Shown here in pieces: positions 51,753 through 60,259 of a stretch of DNA of 64,000 nucleotides. The first letter of the stretch is position 1; each line of letters starts with the position of its first letter. Made by a program: the position numbers and the translations under genes. Where the stretch lies: contig NZ_CP020330.1 in NCBI RefSeq assembly GCF_002043005.1, forward strand, positions 2,746,001 through 2,810,000, read 5' to 3'. Source of the stretch: Martelella mediterranea DSM 17316. Lineage in GTDB: Bacteria; Pseudomonadota; Alphaproteobacteria; Rhizobiales; Rhizobiaceae. A model generated the notes under the pieces. That model saw only the letters and a program-made list of their open reading frames with translations. It was not told the DNA's origin and ran no database searches.

Positions 51753-52454
51753 TCATGCCGCAAGCGCCAAGTAGGGCGCCTGACCGGCAAGCGCGCGCTC
51801 CATCTCGTCGCGCGTCTGCGGCCCGACGACGCCGTCGGCGAGGATGCCCCGGCTCTTCTGGAACCAGATCGTCACCATCTCGATCGTATGGTCGAAGGCA
51901 TCGGTCGGCTGGACTGGCCATTCATGCCCGATCAGTTCGCGGTAACGCGCAAGGTCATCGACCCAGGCGGCGACGGTCGGGCCGCGATCGCCACGGCGGA
52001 GCATTTCGTCCTTGTCCGGAATGGCGTCGGTCATGCCGCTGAACAGATGACCATAGTCGGCGCGGGCATCGAAGCACGGGCAGGCCTTGCCCTTGTCGTA
52101 GTCGCGATGGCCGCTGATCCGGGTGATCCCGAAACGGTCGCGCAGGTCGATGATCTCGGCGGTGAGCGCCTTTTCCTGCTCAAGCGTGCGCGTGTCGGTC
52201 GTGCGTTTCATATCGGCGGACCTGCCGCCCACATAGACGACGCCGACCGTGCCGGTGTTATGCCCGGCGACATGCGCGCCGATCCGCTCGATCGGCCGTC
52301 CGGCCTCCCGACGGCCGTCGAGATGAACGACGCGGTGATAGCCGATGCCGGACCAGCCGCGCTCAAGGTGCCAACGGTTGATCTCGGCGACGCTGACGGA
52401 CCGGCCAACCGGCGTGTCGGTGCAATGGATGATGATTTCCTTGATGGGGCGCAT
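51753..52454 (-). CDS. Endolysin: N-acetylmuramoyl-L-alanine amidase with C-terminal peptidoglycan-binding domain
   Basis: A 233-residue protein. The amidase_2 domain (about 1-135) resembles T7 lysozyme: IIIHCTDT has the first zinc His, SGHRDYDKGKACPCFD carries the second His, the Lys and the Cys ligand, and GYHRVVHLDGRREAGR is the Tyr-His region. The C-terminal about 80 residues (LRRGDRGPTVAAWVDDLARY ... GILADGVVGPQTRDEM) are a peptidoglycan-binding domain. It has no signal peptide, so it needs the holin. It cleaves the amide between muramic acid and L-Ala. Confidence 0.9.
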   Translation of the reverse strand: MRPIKEIIIHCTDTPVGRSVSVAEINRWHLERGWSGIGYHRVVHLDGRREAGRPIERIGAHVAGHNTGTVGVVYVGGRSADMKRTTDTRTLEQEKALTAEIIDLRDRFGITRISGHRDYDKGKACPCFDARADYGHLFSGMTDAIPDKDEMLRRGDRGPTVAAWVDDLARYRELIGHEWPVQPTDAFDHTIEMVTIWFQKSRGILADGVVGPQTRDEMERALAGQAPYLALAA

Positions 52455-52540
52455 GCTGGCTCCGGCTGCCTGTTTGGTGCTGCTCGGAGGATGCAGAAAT
52501 CGCTTCGGGATTACCTGTCACAAGATGCTTATGACAGAGC

Positions 52541-52900
52541 TCAATCCTGATCGAAAAAGGAGAGCTGACGCTTGTCTTCGTCCTTGAGATAGGACCGGAC
52601 GGTAACGTCCGAAACGTGCAGCGCGCGGGCGATTGCCAGAACGGAATAGCCTTTGTCTTTCATGGCCCGCGCGAGCCAGCGCCGGTTGATCGGCACGCGA
52701 TATAGATGACCCACACCGAGCGTTTCGGCAAGAGCCTTTACCTTATCTGGGCCGATCACTTGCGAAAGGTTCGAGCTCGAGTGAGGGTTTTCCGAAAGGT
52801 AGGCAGGCGCGCCTCCGAAATTCAGGAAGAAGGTGATGGCGAGCTCCTCGCCAAGGACCGCGACATAGGGCTCCAGATTGGCAGGGATCGGATCACCCAT
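52541..52900 (-). CDS. Mor-like transcription activator
   Basis: A 119-residue protein with the Mor layout. A first half with LGEELAITFFLNFGGAPAYLS matches the GGxxxYxP dimerisation motif, and PDKVKALAETLGVGHLYRVPINRRW is the second. A C-terminal helix-turn-helix (KDKGYSVLAIARALHVSDVTVRSYLKDED) follows. In Mu, Mor activates the middle operon from Pm. It lies between the early genes (GemA) and the lysis genes, the right place for a middle or late activator. It overlaps the preceding gene by 8 bp. Confidence 0.75.
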   Translation of the reverse strand: MGDPIPANLEPYVAVLGEELAITFFLNFGGAPAYLSENPHSSSNLSQVIGPDKVKALAETLGVGHLYRVPINRRWLARAMKDKGYSVLAIARALHVSDVTVRSYLKDEDKRQLSFFDQD

Positions 52901-53165
52901 CCGCGCCTCCCTCGCGATAATCCCGCGAAGGCCAGTGCTTCGGATAGCAGGACACGACAGTGTCGCCGCGCAGGATGAATTTCGCGCCATCGGAGATCAC
53001 GGCGGATGCGCCATACCTGACGCCATCCACGCATCGCCTCTGGATCATCAGCCGCATGGTCTCGACATCGATGCCGTGAAAGCGTTCGACAAAGCGCAAC
53101 ACCGCGCGGTCGGTGACGATCGGAACGATGAAGCCGGTTTCCGGCATGTGACGCCGGCCGCTCAT
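52893..53165 (-). CDS. Small hypothetical prophage protein
   Basis: A 90-residue protein with FIVPIVTDRAVLRFVERFHGIDVETMRLMIQRRCVDGVRYGASAVISDGAKFILRGDTVVSCYPK. The residues look like a compact alpha/beta domain often encoded beside gemA/mor in transposable phages of alphaproteobacteria. The ATG overlaps the GemA stop (ATGA). The function is unknown. Confidence 0.65.
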   Translation of the reverse strand: MSGRRHMPETGFIVPIVTDRAVLRFVERFHGIDVETMRLMIQRRCVDGVRYGASAVISDGAKFILRGDTVVSCYPKHWPSRDYREGGADG

Positions 53166-53785
53166 CGTGCTTCTGCCTTCATCTTCCGAATACCTTCGCC
53201 AAGGCTGTTCATGACCTTGATCCATTCTCCACGGGTCAAGTCCCGCACGCCCGGATCAGCGCCCGACAGAAGCGATGCAACGCTCCAGAAATCCTTGGGG
53301 TCCTGTTGCAGCAACGCCCATTGCGCCACGGCGATCTTGTAACCTTCGGCCTGACGCCAGAGCGGCATCTTGCGATGAACGCGCCAGTCCACGTTCGCCT
53401 CGCGGGCTATCCACGCCTTCAGCGCCTCGATCGCCTTGGCCGCGTCATCGGCGTAATAGAGAAACCGCGTATGATCGATCCCGGTTTGACGCTTGACGAA
53501 GGCAAGCAGCGCCTTGTCGTCGCGGTTCTCGACAATCCCGAGGTTCCAGGCGCCGATCCACAACGCCTGGAGTTTCGGTGCAAAAGGACCGGAGAGCTTC
53601 TTGCGGCCATCGGGACGCCGATCTCCGCCAAGCCGCCGAAACTCGGCAGCGACGGCGTCTTTCTCCGTGTCACTCATCAACGTGAGCGTCGGCTTGCCGG
53701 TGACGCGCTGGTAGATCGTGCGCCTGGCTTCATCATCTAGGCCGAGCGTGTTCGAAATTGCGTGAATTCTTCGATAAACGCTCAT
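53162..53785 (-). CDS. GemA-like regulatory protein (DUF1018)
   Basis: A 207-residue protein of the GemA/DUF1018 family: RRIHAISNTLGLDDEARRTIYQRVTGK at the N terminus, LSGPFAPKLQALWIGAWNLGIVENRDDKALLAFVKRQTG in the middle and WIAREANVDWRV. In Mu, GemA affects host gene expression and DNA supercoiling. It is followed by the Mor-like gene and precedes an oppositely oriented cargo gene. Confidence 0.85.
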   Translation of the reverse strand: MSVYRRIHAISNTLGLDDEARRTIYQRVTGKPTLTLMSDTEKDAVAAEFRRLGGDRRPDGRKKLSGPFAPKLQALWIGAWNLGIVENRDDKALLAFVKRQTGIDHTRFLYYADDAAKAIEALKAWIAREANVDWRVHRKMPLWRQAEGYKIAVAQWALLQQDPKDFWSVASLLSGADPGVRDLTRGEWIKVMNSLGEGIRKMKAEAR

Positions 53786-53889
53786 TGCATTCCACCGTGT
53801 GATAGCGAAAACTGCTGCCCGAAGGCCGGAACTGCGGTAGCGAAGATGTGAAGCTGCTTTATCGCTGTCACCACCATGGGGGAATCGAG

Positions 53890-54213
53890 ATGAATAAACT
53901 TGTTATGATTGGAATGACCTTTCTTTTGCTGGGTGCGAACGCACAGGCCCAAGATTTTGAAATGATGCAGCTTGCTCAAAACCTTGGCGACGTTTTGGCT
54001 TCGGAAGAGCCTTGCGGCCTGACTTACGATCAGGATGCCATAGCGGCCTTCATCGCGGATAAGGTTCCAGCCGATGATATGGGCTTTAACTCCGATCTCA
54101 GCACCATGACGATGGGAGCATCGTACATGTTCGCGAATATGAGCGGTTCGCAGAAAACCGCTCACTGCGCCCAGACCGAGCGCGTAGCGAAGAGCTACGG
54201 CTTCATTCAGTAG
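53890..54213 (+). CDS. Small secreted protein on the opposite strand (cargo gene)
   Basis: A 107-residue protein with a Sec signal peptide (NKLVMIGMTFLLLGANAQAQ). The mature part carries two cysteines that could form a disulfide (SEEPCGLTYDQDAI and TAHCAQTERVAKSYGF). The gene is the only plus-strand frame between GemA and DUF3164. It has lower GC content and no shared overlap with phage genes, so it is probably a moron expressed in the lysogen. Similar small secreted proteins are, in my memory, common in Rhizobiales chromosomes. Function not known. Confidence 0.7.
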   Translation: MNKLVMIGMTFLLLGANAQAQDFEMMQLAQNLGDVLASEEPCGLTYDQDAIAAFIADKVPADDMGFNSDLSTMTMGASYMFANMSGSQKTAHCAQTERVAKSYGFIQ

Positions 54214-54221
54214 GCGAGCCA

Positions 54222-54992
54222 TCACGCACCAGCCCTCGCCAAATCGATCGTGATCGCCTGCCAGCGGTCCTCTACCGTGCGCCGGTGATAGAACCGGACA
54301 TACTGCTTCGATCCCGTCACCCGCATCGCGTCTCGGATCGCGCCCATGGCCCGCTGCCATCGCGCGTCCTCGATGTTGTGGCGGAGCAGGCCGAAGATTT
54401 CGGCGCGGTTGATCTGGCCTTCCTTGTCGGTGTTGAAGGCGCGGGTGACGATCGCCTGGATCTCCGGCCGGCTTTCCGCCGACCATTCGTTCAGGCATTC
54501 GTCGATCAGCCCCTTGGCAATTTGCAGCTCCGGGCCGAAGTCGATCCGCTCGGCGACCTGCACCTGGACCTTTAGCAGCCCGTCATAGGACTGATAGGTC
54601 CGGTTGCCCTTCTTGCCGCCCTTGGTGACCTCGTATTCCTGCGCCAGCAGCGCGTCGAAGCCGTCGAGGTCAATCATGGTGTGTTCGAGGAAACGGCTGA
54701 TTTGGGCGGAAAGGTCGAAGGCGAAGGCGATGACCTTGCGCACCACCTCGTCCTCAAGCTTGTGCTGCGGCTTGACCATGTCGAGCGGCACCAACCGGGC
54801 GCTGGCATCTGTCATGAAATCCCGGCCGTTCACCAGCATCACGCCGGTTCCAATCTCGCGGACCTGCGCCTGGTAAAGCGCCTCCGGCACGAACCGGCCG
54901 CGCACGTCCTCGACATAGCGCGCCCCGCCAATCTCGGCGACGCGGACCTGCCGCTCTTCGTTCTCAAGAATGCATGCTTCCATCGCGTTCAT
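54222..54992 (-). CDS. DUF3164 family prophage protein
   Basis: A 256-residue protein of the DUF3164 family found in transposable phages. It has GRDFMTDASARLVPLDMVKPQHKLEDEVVRKVIAFAFDLSAQISRF, YDGLLKVQVQVAERIDFGPELQIAKGLIDECLNEWS and a C-terminal VTGSKQYVRFYHR. It may bind DNA during replication or packaging; no function has been shown. The ATG overlaps the upstream stop (ATGA). Confidence 0.85.
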   Translation of the reverse strand: MNAMEACILENEERQVRVAEIGGARYVEDVRGRFVPEALYQAQVREIGTGVMLVNGRDFMTDASARLVPLDMVKPQHKLEDEVVRKVIAFAFDLSAQISRFLEHTMIDLDGFDALLAQEYEVTKGGKKGNRTYQSYDGLLKVQVQVAERIDFGPELQIAKGLIDECLNEWSAESRPEIQAIVTRAFNTDKEGQINRAEIFGLLRHNIEDARWQRAMGAIRDAMRVTGSKQYVRFYHRRTVEDRWQAITIDLARAGA

Positions 54993-55228
54993 GCCGCGTC
55001 GCCTCCATTGGTGTCTTCGGTCAGGGTCAGTTTCAGCGGCGGCAGGTGCCGCTTCGTTTCAGCGAGGAGGCGGTGTTCCGCCTCCAGCTCCTCGGTGAGC
55101 GCGATGCCGGTGTTGAGCCGCGTGAGGATACCTTCAAGTTCGTTGACCGTCGGGCGCTTCCGCGCGCGGATGAACAGCCGCATCTCGTCGCGCACGCCGC
55201 CGAGATAGTCGGATGCCTGCAGGTTCAT
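54989..55228 (-). CDS. Small hypothetical prophage early protein
   Basis: A 79-residue helical protein (DEMRLFIRARKRPTVNELEGILTRLNTGIALTEELEAEHRLLAETKRHL). The start MNLQASDYLG has GGAGGAAGA just upstream. It overlaps neighbours by 4 bp each, so the early operon is tightly packed here. Its function is unknown. Confidence 0.65.
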   Translation of the reverse strand: MNLQASDYLGGVRDEMRLFIRARKRPTVNELEGILTRLNTGIALTEELEAEHRLLAETKRHLPPLKLTLTEDTNGGDAA

Positions 55229-55527
55229 CTTCTTCCTCCCGTGAAATCCGGCCGGACGATCTTGCCCTCCGGGTCGGCGACGAGCTGACCGAGTTTGCGG
55301 CCGGCCTCGTGGTCGAGCATGCTTCTTTGCGCGTTGCGCTGCTCCGTGATCCGATGGATCGCGACTTCTTCTTCCATCGACCGGGCAAGCCGGCGCATCG
55401 CCTTGAGCTGCTTGACGAAGCGGAAGGTCTCCTCGGCCGAAAGCGAGCAGCCGGTATGGGAGCAATCCTCGAATTGAATGGCGTAGTGCGCCAGCGTGTC
55501 GCTGAGCGTCGTGTCGAGGTGGCTCAT
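55225..55527 (-). CDS. Small hypothetical prophage early protein
   Basis: A 100-residue protein with a helical body, ETFRFVKQLKAMRRLARSMEEEVAIHRITEQRNAQRSMLDHEAGRKL, and a short basic tail. It starts at an ATG overlapping the MuB stop (TGATG), which indicates coupling to the transposition genes. A possible Cys pair (EDCSHTGC) lies near residue 22. No family is recognised. Confidence 0.65.
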   Translation of the reverse strand: MSHLDTTLSDTLAHYAIQFEDCSHTGCSLSAEETFRFVKQLKAMRRLARSMEEEVAIHRITEQRNAQRSMLDHEAGRKLGQLVADPEGKIVRPDFTGGRR

Positions 55528-56555
55528 CAGGCGATGTCCTCCACGTCACGGTTCTTCCAGGCAGTCTCGACATGACGGGCGTTGATCGGCTCGTCATTGG
55601 CCATGGCCAGCATGGCCGCAAGCTTCAGCGTCTTGTCGATCTGCCCGAGCGCGCCGCCTTTCAGCCCCATGCCGATCAGCGTCTTGACCGCGACCGGATC
55701 GGTCACGCCCCAGGCATCGATAAAGGCTTCGAGATCCTGCCGGAGCGGCTGGCGGCGATTGAGCCGCTTGCCGATGCGCCGGCGAAGCTGGGCATAGGAG
55801 CGGCCCTCGGATTTGCTGGCAAAGCGCCCATAGACCTCGTCATTGCCGACGAGCGCGACGCCGCAGCCATAGATATCGACGAAGTGCCGGAGCTGGTTGA
55901 TCGCGTCATCGACAAGGTTCTGCGCCTCGTCGATGATCAGCAGCGTGCCGCCGCCGATGCGCTCCAGCTTCTTGCCGATCGCCCGCGTGAGCTTGGCCGG
56001 ATTGTGCTCCTGCACGTTCAGCTCGGCGGCAAGCTCGATGAGCATTGCATGCACATTCTTGGTGTGCGGGCTTACGGTCGCGAGATAGGCATGCGGGCGG
56101 GTCGCGCAGTAATGCCTGCAGGCCATGGTCTTGCCCATGCCGGCGGCCAGCGTGACGATCACGAAATCGGAGGTGACCTGCGCCCAGTTGAGCGTTTCCA
56201 GCACCTCATTTGCGGTGCGGGTTTTGAGGAAGGTCGGCGATTGCGGGACTTTCGCCGCGAACGCCGCTTGGTCCTCGACGTCATCGAGCCATTGGCGCAC
56301 CGTCTGGTTCTGCTTGTCCAGGCGGCCGTTATATTTGCCGGAGACCCATTGCGAGAATGTGCCGTCGGCCATGCCGCAGCGGCGCGCCACCTCGGCCTTC
56401 GTCCAGCCGTTGCCGTTGGCCACCTCGATGGTGCGGTCGATCAGCGACCACCACTGGTCGATATCGTCCTGGCTGCGGTTTGCGGTAAGCTCCGGTCCCG
56501 CGACGGGGCGTTCCCAGAGTGTCTTGGTTTGGCTTGTGCCGGAATAGATGTTCAT
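55527..56555 (-). CDS. MuB-like AAA+ ATPase, transposition target-selection protein
   Basis: A 342-residue protein. The N-terminal about 90 residues hold a helix-turn-helix (WTKAEVARRCGMADGTFSQWVSGKYNG). An AAA+ ATPase follows with Walker A VTLAAGMGKTMA, Walker B TLLIIDEAQNL and a sensor 1 segment, YGCGVALVGNDEVYG. A C-terminal helical domain contacts MuA. MuB forms filaments on target DNA, stimulates MuA and gives target immunity. It lies directly downstream of the transposase gene. Confidence 0.92.
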   Translation of the reverse strand: MNIYSGTSQTKTLWERPVAGPELTANRSQDDIDQWWSLIDRTIEVANGNGWTKAEVARRCGMADGTFSQWVSGKYNGRLDKQNQTVRQWLDDVEDQAAFAAKVPQSPTFLKTRTANEVLETLNWAQVTSDFVIVTLAAGMGKTMACRHYCATRPHAYLATVSPHTKNVHAMLIELAAELNVQEHNPAKLTRAIGKKLERIGGGTLLIIDEAQNLVDDAINQLRHFVDIYGCGVALVGNDEVYGRFASKSEGRSYAQLRRRIGKRLNRRQPLRQDLEAFIDAWGVTDPVAVKTLIGMGLKGGALGQIDKTLKLAAMLAMANDEPINARHVETAWKNRDVEDIA

Positions 56556-56577
56556 TTATGGTTCCTTTGCTACATTC

Positions 56578-56609
56578 TGGGGCGGGGGTGACCCCGCCCT
56601 CTTTTTTTG
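56578..56609 (+). terminator. Rho-independent terminator read on the plus strand, between MuA and MuB genes
   Basis: GGCGGGG-gtga-CCCCGCC at 56581-56598 followed by CTCTTTTTTT makes a strong intrinsic terminator for plus-strand transcription. Phage transcription is on the minus strand, where the hairpin has only an A-run before it. It would stop transcripts that run rightward from the plus-strand cargo genes or from the opposite strand. The whole 94-bp gap 56556-56649 contains nothing else visible. Confidence 0.7.
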
Positions 56610-56649
56610 GAACCGTACGCACTACATTTCGGTTGTCCGCCGGACATGA

Positions 56650-58608
56650 CTAGGCGTCCGACGCCTTCCCTTTCGGGAACTTGATCACCCCGCTATCGCC
56701 CCGGATCATGGACATGGCGCGGGAGAAACTCTCTTCGAAGTCGATCTCGTCTTCCTGCTGCCGCGGCTTCATCTGCGGCACGGTGGCAATGCGCGTGACC
56801 ACCGGGCGCTGAGGCTCGACAGGCGAGGGGGCTTCGGGCTTTTCGCCGCGATAGATGATCTCGCCGAGCTCGCGCGCGGTGAGCTTCTTCTTGGCGGCAA
56901 GCGCGGCCTTGTTGGCGCGCGTGAACTCGCTGCGGGTTCTGTTGTGCCGTCTGGCCTCGCCCATAGTGAGGAAGCCCGCATCGTCGATGCAGTTTGCATC
57001 GCAGATCAGCCTGTCCTGCAGATCGTAGATCCGCACCGGCTGGTGCAGATTGTCGGGATCGAAGCGGATGGTGACCTTCTTGCCGGCATATTGGGTGAGC
57101 TCGGGCGACCAGTAACGGTTCTTCTGGAAATGGATCATGCCATTGCCCTTGGAAGCCTTGATGCCTTCGGAGGCGAGCAGCCAGAGCGAGCGTTGCGCCG
57201 CCGATGGCCAGCGAACGATGCTGGTGGGCTTTGCAAGGCTTTCCTCGAACGTTTCGTCGAAACTGCGGCCCTTGCAGGTCTCGGCACGGCGTCCTGTCTG
57301 GGCGTTGTGCTCGGCGATCTGAGCGGCCACATGCGCCTTGAACTCATCGAGCGGGATTGCGCGCTCGCGATAGTTTTCCGGCTTTGCATCGGGCTTGTTG
57401 CCTGTATAGGCGCCCGAGCAGAACGGATGCTTGCCGATGAGTTCGGCCAGATCCCGCCAGGCGCGCTCGATCGGCTTGGACTGGCCGGAATAGGGCAGGG
57501 ACCAGTGCAAATTGATCCCGAGCGTCGTCACCAGCCCGCGCGGGTCTTCCTCGCGAACCTTGTTGCGGAAGCGCGTTGGCGTCTGGCCGGAAATCCACTT
57601 GCTGGCAAAGGCACGGCCATTATCCAGCACCATGTCATCGGGAATGCCGAATGCCTCAACCATGTCGCCGATGACCAGGCGGACCGCCGTCCATGTCTCG
57701 GCCTCCGAAAGCCGCCATGCGACGATCTTGCCGGAGTAGACGTCCTGAATGGCAATCAGATACATGCGCGTCGGGTCTTTCGCCCAAGGTACGGACACGA
57801 AGACATCAACCTTGTGGCCGTCCATGTTCACGACCTGCATCGCGTGGAGACCGGCCCGGCTGCGTCGTTGCGCCGGATAAAGTGCCTTCGCCTTTTCCTT
57901 GCCGTCGCGGGCAATCACCTGTTCGGCGCGCGGCACTTCCGCCTCCAGCCGGCGGCGCAGCGAACGTTCTCCAGGCACGGGCGTCCATCCCTCGCGTTTG
58001 GCAACCTTGGCCATGCGGCGGTAGCAGGCTGAAAATGCCGGGCGTTCCGGCCGCAGATAGTCGGAAATCAGCATCTTCCATGCATCCTCATGGCATTCAG
58101 CCGCTCGCGTCGCGGAGGCAAAAGAGGGCGCTAGCGCGGCCAGCCAATCGGCGCGCGGCGCTTTGTCGGCAAGCGACTGCCAGTAGTAGAGAACGCGCTG
58201 GCTGACGCCTTCCATCTTCGAGACGACCTCGAAGGCTGTCCGCGCGGTCACGCCCGCGTCGATCATTTCACGGACCTTCAAAAGCGCCTTCAAACGCCTT
58301 TCACAGGCCTCTTTATGGGGCTTTGAAAGGGCTTCATATCTCGCCCAAAGCTGCTTGCGGGCGGCAGCGGCTTCCCGGTCCTGCTTATGCTCGGCCTCGA
58401 AATGACCGACCTTCAGCCGCGCCTGAGCGGCGTTCGGCAGAAGCGAGATGTGATATTCAAACCCGCCGCCGCGCCCCGCGCGCTTGCGAACATGGGCACT
58501 GGTGCGCCAGCCCTGGCGTTCGCCGAACTGCTCGATGCCACGCCGCGTGCCCGGCATGTCCGGCAGCTTTGCCTCGGCGAGCTCGGTAGAGGTAAACCAC
58601 TCCTTCAT
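56650..58608 (-). CDS. MuA-like DDE transposase
   Basis: A 652-residue transposase. The N-terminal domain MKEWFTSTELAEAKLPDMPGTRRGIEQFGERQGW is the Mu repressor/transposase winged helix. Two more end-binding domains follow to about residue 250. The catalytic core has VVNMDGHKVDVFVSVPW (first Asp), FGIPDDMVLDNGRAF (second Asp) and SGQSKPIERAWRDL (Glu), all intact. The beta-barrel Mu-transposase C domain follows (YWSPELTQYAGKKVTIRFDPD). It performs integration and replicative transposition, with MuB as helper. It looks full-length and functional. Confidence 0.95.
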   Translation of the reverse strand: MKEWFTSTELAEAKLPDMPGTRRGIEQFGERQGWRTSAHVRKRAGRGGGFEYHISLLPNAAQARLKVGHFEAEHKQDREAAAARKQLWARYEALSKPHKEACERRLKALLKVREMIDAGVTARTAFEVVSKMEGVSQRVLYYWQSLADKAPRADWLAALAPSFASATRAAECHEDAWKMLISDYLRPERPAFSACYRRMAKVAKREGWTPVPGERSLRRRLEAEVPRAEQVIARDGKEKAKALYPAQRRSRAGLHAMQVVNMDGHKVDVFVSVPWAKDPTRMYLIAIQDVYSGKIVAWRLSEAETWTAVRLVIGDMVEAFGIPDDMVLDNGRAFASKWISGQTPTRFRNKVREEDPRGLVTTLGINLHWSLPYSGQSKPIERAWRDLAELIGKHPFCSGAYTGNKPDAKPENYRERAIPLDEFKAHVAAQIAEHNAQTGRRAETCKGRSFDETFEESLAKPTSIVRWPSAAQRSLWLLASEGIKASKGNGMIHFQKNRYWSPELTQYAGKKVTIRFDPDNLHQPVRIYDLQDRLICDANCIDDAGFLTMGEARRHNRTRSEFTRANKAALAAKKKLTARELGEIIYRGEKPEAPSPVEPQRPVVTRIATVPQMKPRQQEDEIDFEESFSRAMSMIRGDSGVIKFPKGKASDA

Positions 58609-59063
58609 GTCCGCCCCCGCCGAATGTTCACGGGCCGCGCCGTCAAGGACTTCAGCTCGGCGGTCAGCTTGCGCCGTTCCTGTTCCAGCCGGGCGATCTC
58701 GGCAAGCCGCGCCTCGTCGCCTTCCAGCAACAGCAGCCCGTCATCGGAAACGATCTCGTCCCAAAGCCAAACCGCGCCGGTTGCCCGCACGAATGCCTTG
58801 AACCGCGCGAGGCTGATATCGTGGCCGTTCTTGCTTTCCGCCGTATAAGCATCGAGCGTCGCCTTGGAGATGCTGGCGAGCCCGAGATAGAGTGCCATCC
58901 GCGCCGCGATCGTCGGCCGGTCGTAAGGGCATTCGCGGATTGCCCGCGCCATCGCCCGCTTCACCCGCGCCCGGAAGCGCTCAAGGTCGATGGATTGCGC
59001 GGCCTCGCGCACCGGAAACAGCGGCGCGGCAAAGAAATCGAGCTGATCGGGATCGGGCTTCAT
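58605..59063 (-). CDS. Hypothetical prophage early protein
   Basis: A 152-residue protein with a helical segment (FRARVKRAMARAIRECPYDRPTIAARMALYLGLASISKATLDAYTAESKNGHDISLARFKAFVRATGAVWLWDEIV) and a C-terminal coiled coil (LARLEQERRKLTAELKSL). The middle looks like a helix-turn-helix with a long second helix. It overlaps MuA by 4 bp, and the ParB-like gene just upstream is also coupled to it. No name can be given; a DNA-binding role is plausible. Confidence 0.65.
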   Translation of the reverse strand: MKPDPDQLDFFAAPLFPVREAAQSIDLERFRARVKRAMARAIRECPYDRPTIAARMALYLGLASISKATLDAYTAESKNGHDISLARFKAFVRATGAVWLWDEIVSDDGLLLLEGDEARLAEIARLEQERRKLTAELKSLTARPVNIRRGRT

Positions 59064-59869
59064 GCCGCATCCTCCCGGCCGATTTCCGCCAGAAACGCCT
59101 TGCGCGTCGCATCGTCAGCCTTCGACCAGATTTCCAGCAGCGCCTTCAGCATGCCGTCGCGCTTCGCCTCGGGCTTTTCCGAGGGGCGGACGGCTTTGAC
59201 ATGGCCAAGCGCCTTCTTCAGATCGCCGCCCTCGGCGCGAAGCGCGATCGCCGCGCGCCGCTGCTCCTGCGGCTCCATCTTGGCAAGCTTCAAAAGCGCC
59301 GCCTGATTATCGGCGACGGGCGTGCCTCGCACGGCTGCGCGGAGATCGGAGTGCAGGCGTTGGGCTATTAAGTTCAGTCGTTTGACGACATCGGTCGAGA
59401 TGCCCATCCGGGAGGCGACATGCCTTGAAAACCCGGCCTTTGCTTCGCCTTCGATTAATTGGTGCAAGTTGCACCTATTTTCGGGGCGACCACTCGATAT
59501 CTTGCCGTACTTGCTCTCCCAGACATCGCGGTACGTCTGCACAAACACGGCCCGGTCGATCACCGAAAGCTCATTGCGAAACAGGTTCTCGGTGATTTCC
59601 AGAAGAACCGACTCCTGTTGATCCGCATCGACGACAACCGCGTCGATCTCCATCTCGTCCAGCAGCTCCATGGCGCGCAGCCGGTGCGCGCCAGCCACCA
59701 GCGTATATGCCCCGCCCTTGGCGGCGGGTGTGGCCCGCACCGTCACCGGGTTCAAAAGCCCGTGCTCCACAATGGAGGCCGAGATCGCCAGCGCATGGTC
59801 TTCCTCAACCGCGCGAAGCCGCTCCGGCACATGGATTTTGGCAATGGGAATGGTCTTGGAAACAGCCAT
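59060..59869 (-). CDS. ParB/Spo0J-like protein in the early region
   Basis: A 269-residue protein. A ParB-type N-terminal CTPase/nuclease-like domain (about 1-110) shows IHVPERLRAVEEDHALAISASIVEHGLLNPVTV, the GAHRLRAMELL motif and ENLFRNELSVIDRAVFVQTY. A helix-turn-helix follows (SRHVASRMGISTDVVKRL). The C-terminal dimerisation part is Ala/Lys-rich and helical. Phage ParB-like proteins of this form may regulate transcription or modify DNA rather than partition it. It is divergent from a plus-strand gene 120 bp away. Confidence 0.82.
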   Translation of the reverse strand: MAVSKTIPIAKIHVPERLRAVEEDHALAISASIVEHGLLNPVTVRATPAAKGGAYTLVAGAHRLRAMELLDEMEIDAVVVDADQQESVLLEITENLFRNELSVIDRAVFVQTYRDVWESKYGKISSGRPENRCNLHQLIEGEAKAGFSRHVASRMGISTDVVKRLNLIAQRLHSDLRAAVRGTPVADNQAALLKLAKMEPQEQRRAAIALRAEGGDLKKALGHVKAVRPSEKPEAKRDGMLKALLEIWSKADDATRKAFLAEIGREDAA

Positions 59870-59989
59870 CAGAGCCGCTCCTTGCTTGAAACAGATCGAG
59901 AATCACTTGAAAGTTGTGGTCCCGGGGCGCTTACACCCGCCCCGGAACCGATCATCCCCAAACCCAAATTCCAATTGGAGACGATGAGA

Positions 59990-60259
59990 ATGAGCGACAA
60001 AAAAGAAAGCAAGCAAGCATTCGCGGATCGCGTCGTCCGCACCGTGAATGATGCGAAACGTGGCGATGAGACGCTGTGGCGCCATCCCGTGGCCGAGGCG
60101 GTCATGGCTCTATTCGCTGCGGGCAGGCCAGTCACGCCGGAAAGCTTGATCGAGCAGATCAAAAACACAATGCCGACCGGCGACCCAGTCTTGGGTGACA
60201 AAACTTCAGGAGCGGCCATTGAACGTCTCCAGCAGTTCGTCGGCATAGAGAAACAGTAG
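59990..60259 (+). CDS. Small hypothetical cargo gene on the plus strand
   Basis: An 89-residue protein beginning MSDKKESKQAFADRVVRTVNDAKRGDETLW, with HPVAEAVMALFAAGRPVTPESLIEQIKN. GGAG lies 9 nt before the ATG; another ATG 6 bp upstream is too near. It runs against the early operon, and its last 54 bp overlap the end of the minus-strand gene 60206-60406 in convergent orientation. It is probably a moron or regulator. No family is recognised. Confidence 0.6.
   Translation: MSDKKESKQAFADRVVRTVNDAKRGDETLWRHPVAEAVMALFAAGRPVTPESLIEQIKNTMPTGDPVLGDKTSGAAIERLQQFVGIEKQ

Noticed and set aside
53782..54498. Minus-strand frame opposite the secreted-protein gene
   Set aside because: It would complete the minus-strand operon, but its sequence is the complement of the signal-peptide gene and lacks a family. 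The plus-strand reading has a clear signal peptide.
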